From Ectocarpus siliculosus (taxonomy: Eukaryota > Sar > Phaeophyceae > Ectocarpales > Ectocarpaceae): DNA of 11,788 nt. Of the stretch, positions 1-7,074 are shown piece after piece; the stretch's first letter is position 1, and every line of letters begins with the position of its first letter. The stretch covers positions 39,182 through 50,969 of the forward strand of contig FN648724.1 of the NCBI GenBank assembly GCA_000310025.1, given 5' to 3'. The notes beneath the pieces are model-generated. The model saw only the letters and a program-made list of their open reading frames with translations, did not search any database and was not told the DNA's origin. Both the position numbers and the translations under genes were made by a program.

Positions 1-88
1 GAGCGCGCTTCGGCTGCTTTCTGTGCATCGCGGCCGGGTCTGCCGAACAAGTTGACGCCGTGTTGTCTACTGCTGACGTCATCCCAAG
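1..88 (+). CDS. Importin-alpha-like gene, first exon in the window (5' truncated by window edge)
   Basis: Read with first codon positions at 3, 6, 9 and so on, this gives ARFGCFLCIAAGSAEQVDAV followed by VSTADVIP. That resembles the importin-alpha stretch with consensus IxAGxxxQIQxVIDAxVIP. The exon ends ATC CCA AG before GTATGG at 89, in phase 2. The AG is completed by T at 1415 to make Ser, giving DVIPSVMVELEEGN across the junction, which is the expected family continuity. The canonical Trp and Asn of this repeat are not conserved. Confidence 0.75.
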
Positions 89-3000
89 GTATGGTGGCAT
101 TGCCGTTGCTGTAAGATATATGCACCGTTCAGATTGCGTAAGATACCATACCCCCTTTGACTGATTTTGAACGTCGTTCCAAGGTGTGATGGCATTGCCG
201 TTGCTATGTACTTCGAAGTATGGATATAACACACCGTATAGGTTGCGTAAGATACCATACCCCCTTTGGCCGATTTTGAACGTCGTTCCAAGGTGTGATG
301 GCATTGCCATTGCTGTGTACTTCGAAGTATACAATATTCCACACCGTATAGGTTGCGTAAGATACCATACCCCCTTTGGCCGATTTTCAACGTCGTTCCA
401 AGGTGTGATGGCATTGCCATTGCTGTGTACTTCGAAGTATGGATATAACACACCGTATAGGTTGCGTAAGATACCATACCCCCTTTGACCGATTTTCAAC
501 GTCGTTCCACTGTTTAATGGCATTACCATTGCTGTGTACTTCGAAGTATGGATATAACACACCGTATAGGTTGCGTAAGATACCATACCCCCTTTGACCG
601 ATTTTCAACGTCGTTCCAAGGTGTGATGGCATTGCCATTGCTGTATACTTCGAAGTATGGATATAACACACCGTATAGGTTGCGTAAGATACCATACCCC
701 CTTTGGCCGATTTTCAACGTCATTCCACTGTTTAATGGCGTTGCCATTGCTTCAAGATATAGAAGTTGCGTAAGATACCACGCCCCCCCTGGACCGAAAT
801 TTGAAGCTCGATTGCTCTGCAGCAAAAGGTGCCGAAAATGGCGGCTTTGGGATCATCTATTCTCGATTCCAAAATCCCGATTCGACAGGAAAGGACGCCT
901 CGTTGTCCCCACAACCATTCCCATTGCCATTGCAAGAGAATTCTGCAGGGCCTCCGAATTTTTTGGGGGGTGTCTTTATCAAGGAACTGGTACAGTACAT
1001 TAAAGCCTCGAAAGGGGGCCACGTGTGGTAGATTGCCGCAAGATACGGGCAAACAGCGTACGAGGACGACCCCCCCCCCCCCACGGGTCTCCAAACCGAC
1101 CTAAAACGCTGCCGTGACGAAACTGGAGGAAAGCAACGCCCTGTGTGAGGAGGTGGTGTGGCTCGAAAGGGGGTGACGAGGTCGATTGTGACATTTCTCA
1201 GGCAAACAATGAGCGACCCGTTCGAGAACAGTGTTAGGGCGGAAATGGAGGAGGGCAGCTTGCGAAACAACTCAGGCAAACAATGATTGAGCGTGACCCC
1301 GGTCCAAACCGTTCAAATACAGCTTCATGCGGAAATGGAGGAGGACACTTGTGACAACAACTTAGGCAAACAATGATTGAGAATGATGATTTGCCCCACC
1401 GCGTTCGAAAACAGTGTGATGGTGGAGCTAGAGGAGGGCAACGCTCTGTGCAAGCGGGAGGCGGCTTGGGTGTTCCTTAACATGTGCGAATGCAGCGGTG
1501 ATCCGGGGGAGACGATAATACCCGAAATCGTTGGGCACGGAGTGATCGCGGCGGTCTGCGAGAACCTTAGCAGCGATTCCGATGCAGGTAAGGCCAGCTG
1601 GGAGCCGGTTGTGTTGTCATTGTCATGGCTGCTGTCGCTGTTGTTGTTGTTGCTGATTTTTGTGTTGTTATTTTGTTTTTTGTTGTTGCTGCCGGTGCTG
1701 TTGTTGTTGTTGTTGTTGTTGTTGCTGTCGTCGTCGTTGTTGGCGTTGCTGGTGCTGCCGCCGTTGTTGCTAGCTGTTGATGGTGTTGGTGTTGCTGCTG
1801 CCGTTATTGTCGGTGTTGTTGTTGTTGTTGTTGCTGCTGCTGCTGCTGTTGTTGTTGTTGTTGCTGTTGTTCTTGTTTCCGCCACAGCAGTTACCCCTCC
1901 TGCATTCCTACACGTGCATGCCTTCGCCTAACGCTTACCCTGCACACCGCTGTCGACGCCTCCTCGCATCCCCGCAGAGACTCTCCTGGTGATGCTGTCC
2001 CTGCTCTACACCATTCTCGACGAGGGTGGGCTTGGATCAACCCTTACGCTGTCGGAGTACACCACCCTCGTAGAGGAGGCCCAGGGGTTCGACAAGATCA
2101 TGGGCCTCGCAAACGACCACGACGACATGGAGATCTACGACAAGGTACTGAGATCTACGACATAGTATTGAGACCTACGACATATTATTGAGATCTACGA
2201 CAGTGTACTGATATTTACGACAAGATTTATGGGCCTCGCAAACGACCACGACGACATGGAGATCTACGACAAGGTACTTAGATCTACAACATAGTATTGA
2301 GACCTACGACATATTATTGAGATTTTCGACAGTGTATTGATATCTACGACAAGATCATGGGCCTCGCAAGCGACCACGACGACATGGAGATCTACGACAT
2401 AGTATTGAGATCTACGACATGTTATTGAGATCTCTGACAAGGTATTGAGACCTACGACAGTATCGAGATCCACGACAGGTGCTGAGATCTACGACAAGGT
2501 AGTGTCCCTTTTTTACCTTACCCTAGTCTTGCACTACATGCGAGCAAGATGTGTTGCTGTGGTTCCAGGGTGACAAGGAGATCTACGACAAGGCACTGAG
2601 ATCTATGACATGGTATAATAGTGTCCTAACCTGTGTACCCCTTACGAGAGTGGTAATTGCTTTGTAGTCTTGGCTTATGGCATGGAAATCTACGACAAGA
2701 AACGGAGATCTACGACAAGAAAATGTCGTTACTTACCCTACCCTAACCCTAACCCGTACAAGCAAGCACGAGTACGCCGTGTAGTCTTGGCTTATGGCAT
2801 GGAGATCTACGACAAGAAATTGAGCCTAGACCCGAGATCGAGGCTTCTTAACAGCGGTACCACCGGTACCACCCTTGCGTGTTTCTCCGGGCGGTCTCCA
2901 GGCAATGGACATCATCCAGGCGTTCCACGACAGCCAAGAAGACGAGGACGACGACGATGATGAGTTGGTCTTTGGTGTGGCCCACGCCGCCGCCGCCTCC

Positions 3001-3420
3001 GACGCCGCCTCTGACGCCTCCGACGCCGCCACGCGCGCTTGCGCTGTTAGTTCCAATCATGATGATAGCAGCGACATGATGTCGGACGACTCGCTGTCGG
3101 ACGACAGCTTCCACAGAGAGCTCGCGGGCGCCGCCTCCGGCCCGATCACCCCGCCACCGGCGGCCCAGCGCCGTCCCTCCGAAGCGTCACCGATTGCCCC
3201 GCCGACGGCAGAGCAGCAGGAGGAGGAGCAGCAACCCGGGTGCAATTTCAAGAGTGAAAAAAATTCGCCGAGACAACCGTTAGGAACCGTCCAGCAGCAG
3301 CACCTACTCGCCACCGGGAGTAGTTCGGCGCTTTCTCCCCGTGTCAGCGGCGGCGTTGCTGCGCGGGGCGGAAAGAGGGCGGATGCTGTTGGTGGGTGCG
3401 AGGTCGGCGACATGGAGTAG
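1..3420 (+). CDS. Importin-alpha-like (karyopherin alpha) ARM-repeat protein, C-terminal part, four exons
   Basis: The exons join 1-88, 1415-1587, 1978-2144 and 2902-3420 (947 nt, 315 residues plus TAG). Seen: an ARM helix pair ending IAAGSAEQVDAVV and DVIP; then VELEEGNALCKREAAWVFLN, the typical KREAAWxxxN of importin-alpha ARM repeats; then EYTTLVEEAQGFDKI and MEIYDKAMDIIQ, matching the family's terminal EY-x-x-x-IEE-x-GLDKIE and E-x-IY-K-A-x-x-II block; then an acidic run (QEDEDDDDDE). Known of the family: importin alpha binds nuclear localisation signals on its ARM groove and carries cargo with importin beta through the nuclear pore. Its IBB domain and first ARM repeats would lie upstream of the window. 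The W and N of the ladder are present in the exon 2 repeat but replaced in the exon 1 repeat, so the protein is divergent. The family normally ends soon after the acidic run, whereas this one continues for about 145 residues. All three introns are GT-AG with matching phases (2, 1, 0). A degenerate paralogue or pseudogene is possible, though no frame break is seen. Confidence 0.85.
89..795 (+). repeat. Tandem array of ~109-bp units at the 5' end of intron 1
   Basis: The anchor TTGCGTAAGATACCA recurs at 134, 243, 353, 462, 571, 680 and 766 (spacings 109, 110, 109, 109, 109, 86). Units carry a copy of the exon 1 end plus donor (TTCCAAG|GTGTGATGG at 184, 293, 403 and 621; the real one is at 89). 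Five units contain the 12-bp palindrome TACTTCGAAGTA (209, 318, 428, 537, 646). Two units carry a variant TTCCACTGTTTAATGG (504-519, 723-738) in which the GT is lost. The unit length is not a multiple of three, so the long open frames here are not a repeat protein. Confidence 0.95.
766..860 (+). repeat. Copy A of a dispersed repeat (partner at 8743-8835)
   Basis: Shares, in order and orientation, TTGCGTAAGATACCAC, GAAGCTCGAT, GCAGCAAAA and GCCGAAAATGGCGG with 8743-8835. Its left end is also part of the 109-bp unit. Both copies lie in introns, but of genes on opposite strands. No terminal inverted repeat or target duplication was recognised. Confidence 0.75.
861..1046. other. Intron 1 interior, no feature recognised
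   Basis: This stretch lies between the dispersed repeat and the decayed copies of exon 2. Open frames on both strands are short and resemble nothing familiar. A poly-C run of 13-14 bases sits at about 1070. Confidence 0.4.
1047..1414 (+). repeat. Three decayed tandem copies of the exon 2 acceptor region
   Basis: A unit opening with (G/A)GGCAAACA begins at about 1047, 1200, 1274 and 1364; the last runs into the real exon 2. The first copy still reads VTKLEESNALCEEVVW (1114-1161), recognisably exon 2's VMVELEEGNALCKREAAW with two codons missing. The second reads FENSVRAEMEEGSL. The CAG used as acceptor at 1412-1414 is kept in the copies at about 1229 (GAACAG) and 1320 (TACAG). Stops and frameshifts exclude these copies from coding. 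Confidence 0.75.
1415..1587 (+). CDS. Importin-alpha-like gene, second exon
   Basis: Encodes the rest of one ARM repeat and most of the next (VMVELEEGNALCKREAAWV, then FLNMCECSGDPGETIIPEIV, GHGVIAAVCENLSSDSDA). The acceptor is the CAG at 1412-1414. An in-frame TGA at 1374 shows that the exon cannot begin much earlier. The donor is GCAG|GTAAGG at 1588, leaving one base (G) of a codon. The acceptor has only a weak pyrimidine tract, so the 5' end is less certain than the donor. Confidence 0.75.
1611..1875 (+). repeat. TTG/CTG trinucleotide microsatellite filling intron 2
   Basis: Long interrupted runs of TTG, CTG and TCG occupy most of the 390-bp intron 1588-1977. The open frames it creates on both strands (poly-Leu/Val; poly-Asn/Thr) are low-complexity artefacts. 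On the transcript the motif reads UUG/CUG, as in the membrane-protein gene intron at 9162-9340. Confidence 0.9.
1978..2144 (+). CDS. Importin-alpha-like gene, third exon
   Basis: The acceptor is CCCGCAG at 1971-1977. The exon begins AG, completing G from 1587 to GAG (Glu), then TLLVMLSLLYTILDEGG and later LSEYTTLVEEAQGFDKIMG and MEIYDK. This is the last ARM repeat plus the start of the conserved C-terminal block. The exon ends AAG|GTACTG at 2145 in phase 0. The last 40 or so nucleotides and the donor are copied again downstream in the intron. Confidence 0.85.
2089..2410 (+). repeat. 129-bp tandem triplication of the exon 3 end and donor
   Basis: GGGCCTCGCA begins at 2102, 2231 and 2359 (spacings 129 and 128). 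The segment 2102-2149, with 43 exon bases and the first five intron bases, is repeated identically at 2231-2278, including AAG|GTACT. The third copy has lost the donor (GACATAGTATT). Each unit is the exon end followed by several 20-bp repeats. Using the second donor (2274) would keep the frame in register (129 = 3 x 43) but would include a TAG at 2163-2165. Confidence 0.9.
2131..2825 (+). repeat. 20-bp minisatellite derived from the exon 3 donor sequence, intron 3
   Basis: The unit AGATCTACGACAAGGTATTG and variants recur about 20 times. They are spaced 20 bp apart in runs between 2131 and 2500, then scattered to about 2820. The unit is the exon 3 end (EIYDK codons) plus the first intron bases. 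The region also contains a 114-bp direct duplication (CTTGGCTTATGGCATGG at 2670 and 2784). Confidence 0.9.
2735..2755 (+). repeat. Short interstitial telomere-like motif
   Basis: TACCCTACCCTAACCCTAAC: about three CCCTA(A) units inside intron 3. A degenerate partner lies at 2516-2526. It is too short to be telomeric. Confidence 0.45.
2902..3420 (+). CDS. Importin-alpha-like gene, last coding exon with long low-complexity tail
   Basis: The acceptor is CTCCAG at 2896-2901. The exon opens GCA ATG GAC ATC ATC CAG (AMDIIQAFHD), which completes the helix begun by MEIYDK, followed by an acidic run. Then come Ala/Asp/Ser-rich (HAAAASDAASDASDAA), Ser/Asp-rich (DDSSDMMSDDSLSDDS), Pro/Gln/Glu-rich and Gly/Ser-rich stretches up to TAG at 3418-3420. 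The ~145-residue tail beyond the acidic run has no recognisable domain. A further unseen intron that removes part of it cannot be excluded. Confidence 0.75.
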   Translation, partial: AMDIIQAFHDSQEDEDDDDDELVFGVAHAAAASDAASDASDAATRACAVSSNHDDSSDMMSDDSLSDDSFHRELAGAASGPITPPPAAQRRPSEASPIAPPTAEQQEEEQQPGCNFKSEKNSPRQPLGTVQQQHLLATGSSSALSPRVSGGVAARGGKRADAVGGCEVGDME

Positions 3421-3580
3421 GAGTATTACACAACGCACTTTTTTATTTTTTGCGCCACCGGAGGTAATTCGGCGCTTTCTCCTCTCGCCGGCGGCGGTGG
3501 GGGGAGGGGAGGGGGGGGGGGCTCCGTGGCGACGTTGATGCGGGGGCGGGAAGAGGGCGGTTGTTGTTGGCGGATGTGAT
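3310..3580 (+). repeat. Imperfect duplication of the end of the coding region into the 3' UTR
   Basis: GCCACCGG...TTCGGCGCTTTCTCC at 3310 returns at 3454 (offset 144 bp, 48 codons), and GGGCGG(A/G)AAGAGGGCGG at 3366 returns at 3544. The extra 34 bp in the second copy is mainly a G-run. The stop codon at 3418 lies between the copies. The second copy keeps the same frame for about 26 codons (ATGGNSALSP...). T-rich tracts follow at 3440 and 3628. Confidence 0.8.
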
Positions 3581-4483
3581 TTCGGCCGTATTGAGCACCG
3601 GGGTACATCCCCTCAGCATGTACGCACTTTTTTTTTTTTTGCGACAACAGGCAATTTTGATCGTGAGGTGGCATCCAAGCGACGTGTATCTAGCACTGCT
3701 GGCTGACTGTGTATTAGTGTGGTGAAAAACGCGCAACCACCAACGACCCCTTTTTTTTGTGCCCAGGGCTCGATCTTTTTTTTATTTCCTACGTGGGGAA
3801 ACCAAGCCTTTTTTGTAAAGCTAGATGTGGGCAGGGAGGTGTGCGTTTTGCCCGCGCGTGTAGGTTGCACGGCAGTAGTTGATAGTGCGGTATGGTTCTC
3901 AGGATAAAGGTACTTAGAGTGAACTCTGTGTACCACGTTTTTTGTGTTCTGTTCATTTACGGTGCGGTATGGTGCGATATGGTGCGGTGCGGTTCTTGCT
4001 TCCGTATACGAAAGTGGCATACCAGACGAGACAGGATCGGCGTTGTTTTGTGGACTCATTGCCCTCGTGTTTTTTGTCTCGAAAAGTTTCAACTCGTACT
4101 GGCTGGCCTCCGTGTGTTTTTTCCAAGAGTGGCTTTTGATGTGCGTGTTGGAGCCGTAGTTTGGAACTAGGTGCTCAAACCCGGCATCATTTTTTGTTTG
4201 CGACCTTTGAGTCTGGCAGTAATTAATTAGGGCCTGCCGGCTACCCGTTGCCTCGTCATGTTTTGCGTCGAATGATTTTTTTCGCGCGGTTGATTACTTG
4301 CCGTACCTGTGGTATTTTCGGTGTCGATTGCCGCCCTCTTACTGCTAGAACCAAGCGGTTTCCTTGCTTTGTTGTTGTATTCGATTTTACGCTTGTGTTT
4401 TTCGTCTCCGCGTGTGCAGTTTCAGATACACCGTTGCACACCCTTGTTTTATGTTTGTTGCTTTCTCTCGGCAATCATGCTTG
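3581..4483. other. Probable importin-alpha 3' UTR / intergenic, no gene found
   Basis: T-tracts (3628-3640, 3750-3757, 3775-3784) and a small GGTGCGGTAT-type repeat at 3960-4000 are visible. Frames on both strands are short, without family resemblance. No polyadenylation signal could be placed with confidence. Confidence 0.4.
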
Positions 4484-4674
4484 GTCGTGAGAGGCGTTTT
4501 TAGTTCTTGCCTGTTGGTGGGGGGAGCTTGTCACTCTGTCGCGGTTCGTGAGAGGCGTTTTAGTTCTTGCCTCTTGGTGGGGGGAGGTTGTCACTCTGTC
4601 GCGGTTCGTGTGGGGCGTTTTAGTTCTTGCCTCTTGGTGGGGGGAGCTTGTCAGTCTGTCGCGGGAACAATTCC
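4484..4674 (+). repeat. Three tandem copies of a 60-bp unit
   Basis: GAGGCGTTTTAGTTCTTGCC and near-identical starts recur at 4491, 4552 and 4612 (61- then 60-bp spacing), each followed by a G-rich block and GCTTGTCACTCTGTCGCGG. Only a few substitutions separate the units. Because 60 is divisible by three, frames stay open on both strands as 20-residue repeats. No start, splice or family evidence supports translation. Confidence 0.95.
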
Positions 4675-5379
4675 GTTGAGAGCGTGATTCTGACAGAGGC
4701 GCCGCAAATATGGAGGCACCAGGCCGAGTGGGCATCCAGTGAAGCTTTACCTTATTGTTGATTTTTGTTCTCTCTTCAGGCACTACTCAGGTTTTCTAGT
4801 CCATATGGGTGGGCTCATCGAGCAGCACAACAAGGGTTGGCGTTGAGGGTAATATCGGTAGGAACGGGGGGGGGTGTCGTTGCCACGGGAGCAGTCATTT
4901 TCTTCACGTGTTCGCGTAACTTCTCGCCGCCGCTGCCTGCTACTCGGTCCCGGTCGCGCAAAGAGAGATGAACGTTGTCATGGCGAGAGTGGGCACGGCT
5001 AATATATGAGTACCGTTTCGTAGGAGACCGACTCGCCTTGCGAAAACGTAACGTACAAAGGGAGTTGTGTCTTTGGTAGTAGCATCGACCGCTGACCAAT
5101 GAAAGGTCATCAGTCTCAGTGCGGTTGGCCACAGGGTGTCTTGTCTTTGGGATAACAGGCATCTGCTGTAGTTCCTGCTTGACTTGCCCCGATGTTGGTT
5201 GTTGGTGTCCTTCGCTGTCTGTACAAACCGTTCCGGCGTCTTGCGCATTCGTTGTCTATTTTCTGAGGCTCGCGTGCGAGAGTTTTGTTGTTGCACTTGT
5301 CTCATCTCCCCCCCTCGGATTATACCTTCTTTTGACTCTTCTTGTCCCTTTCTTTCGTACAGCATGGTACCGTTCGAGG
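4675..5379. other. No confident gene; one weak exon-like pair
   Basis: A good-looking 3' splice site (TTTTTGTTCTCTCTTCAG|G at 4779) precedes a short frame ending in TGA at 4844-4846; see findings. Otherwise nothing is recognised on either strand. Confidence 0.35.
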
Positions 5380-5815
5380 GGTAGTGTGCCATTAGTTTTT
5401 TGCGTGCGCCTTTTTGTCCTGCTGCTAGCCCGATCTGTTGGTTCCATTGTGGCGGTGGAATTGTGCCATCCATTTCGTTTTGCATGCCTTTGCCCGTGTT
5501 AACCTTGTCCTGATCTGTTGATTCCTTTGTGGTAAAAGTGCCATCTGTTGTATTATGCGTACCCTTGCCCTGGTGCTAAGCTTGTCCTGATATGTTGATT
5601 CCTTGGTGGTAAAAAGTGCCATCTGTTTTACTATGCGTCTCTTTGCCCTGGTGTGTTAACCTAGCTCTGATCTGTTGAATCCTTTTTTTGGTGGGAGTAC
5701 CATCCGTTTTATTATGCTTGACTTTGCCCCGGTGTCAACCGTGTTCTGATCTGTTGATTCCTTTGGGGCGGAAGTGGCATCTGTTTCACTATGCCTCCCT
5801 TAGCCCTGGTGTTGT
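5380..5815 (+). repeat. Tandem array of five to six ~79-bp units
   Basis: The anchor GAT(C/A)TGTTG(A/G)(T/A)TCC recurs at 5432, 5512, 5589, 5669 and 5748 (spacings 80, 77, 80, 79), with a decayed partial unit before it. Each unit has GTGCCATC, a TTTTA-TTATGC-like block and TTGCCC(T/C)GGTGT. Indels shift the frame between units, so it is not a coding repeat. Confidence 0.95.
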
Positions 5816-6873
5816 TGTTGGTGTAAGTATATACGGCCTGCAGATCACTACCTGTTTGCGAGAACGTCGTGTTGTACGTGACTCTACATGTAAACGAGCG
5901 AGGATGTATCACGCGATGGGGTGTTCTCGAGTGGTGTGGTACCTCCAGTGTTGCCTTGATTAGTGTGCAGCAGAGATAACACGAAGCCGGACATTGAGGT
6001 GTAAAGTGAGGTGTAAAGTAGCACCCCTTCTCCTCGGTTGTAGCATTCGCTTCCGTTATGCTAAGGACGTGAGCTTTCATGTGTGCCCCCCCAGCTTTAC
6101 CACATGCCACAGCAGTCGGCTGTACGGACCGGGAGTTGGCTTGTTTTTTTTCTAGAAAAGGAGGCGTGTGTGATGTAAAGTAGAACACAATCGTGCGAAG
6201 AAAGCCGAAGGTTGGAGATTATCTGTACGCTAGGATAGGAGGGAATAACTCATTTAGTCTAATCCTAAGGAGAGCAGCAATTGAACATCGCTCCCCCTGT
6301 CGAGACATTCTACAGGAGTGATATCCTGCCGGAAAATAATAAAACGTGACAGCAGTGACGGAGGCGCGCCTCTTTTTCTCGTCAAGTTCTGCGTTGGTTT
6401 ATTTTCACGCAAGACCTACGTAAGATCACATGATGTCATCTTCCGTCTCGCGCGGGGGTTGAAGGGTGAAGGGACGTGTCTACCTCTCGCCCTCCCTCAC
6501 GGAGGAGGTGTTTTTGGCCTAAATGTGGGGAATTTGAACCAGGGGGGGAGGGAGGCACAAGCGGCCGGCTTGTTCCCATAGAGGGAGCCGAGGATGAAGA
6601 CTTTCGTTATCCTTGACTCCCCGAATGAACCGCCTCTACTAGGGGGGTATCGACACAAGCCGGCGGTACTACTTCACGGATGTTCCTGTCGGCTTCATTC
6701 TCTCAAGCCAGGAGACAGCACAACATCGACTTGCTCCCGGAACGATTGGATTGGTTTTTGAGCCCTCGCTTGAGTGAGCATGAAGTGATAAGCTGCTCCA
6801 AAGCGTTTTGCCTTTGGCTAGGAAAAGAATTAGTCTTTGTCGGCGTTCTTGTCCTCACCCAAAAAAAAATCCG
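5816..6873. other. Intergenic, no gene found
   Basis: Open frames of up to 91 codons occur but carry no family signal. A short direct repeat GAGGTGTAAAGT occurs twice at about 5996-6020, with a related GATGTAAAGT at 6172. The region lies between two genes that point toward each other. Confidence 0.4.
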
Positions 6874-7074
6874 GCCGGAGCTCACTATACAGATAGATCC
6901 AATTGATCACAAAACAAACAAGTACCACCGACAAAAAATACTTCGTACTAAATAGTCAAACACACGAACACCCAGCCGGAGCTCACTATACAGATAGATC
7001 CAATTGATCACAAAACAAACAAGTACCACCGACAAAAAATACTTCGTGCTAAATAGTCAAACACACGAACACCC
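6874..7074 (+). repeat. Near-perfect 101-bp tandem duplication
   Basis: 6874-6974 is repeated at 6975-7074. The two copies differ only at 6947 (A) versus 7048 (G), apart from one junction base. Such identity means a very recent duplication, far younger than the other arrays here. It probably lies in or near the 3' UTR of the minus-strand gene. Confidence 0.97.

Noticed and set aside
79-825. Overlapping 100-150-codon open frames on both strands within the 109-bp array
   Set aside because: The unit is not a multiple of three, the frames change between units, and the array lies inside an intron whose flanking exons join in phase.
1325-1931. Long frames rich in Leu/Val (+) or Asn/Thr (-)
   Set aside because: They come from the TTG/CTG microsatellite. 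The plus-strand frame runs from real exon 2 through a good GTAAGG donor into intron.
2735-2755. CCCTAA repeats as a telomere or chromosome end
   Set aside because: Only about three imperfect units, embedded inside an intron between exons of one gene.
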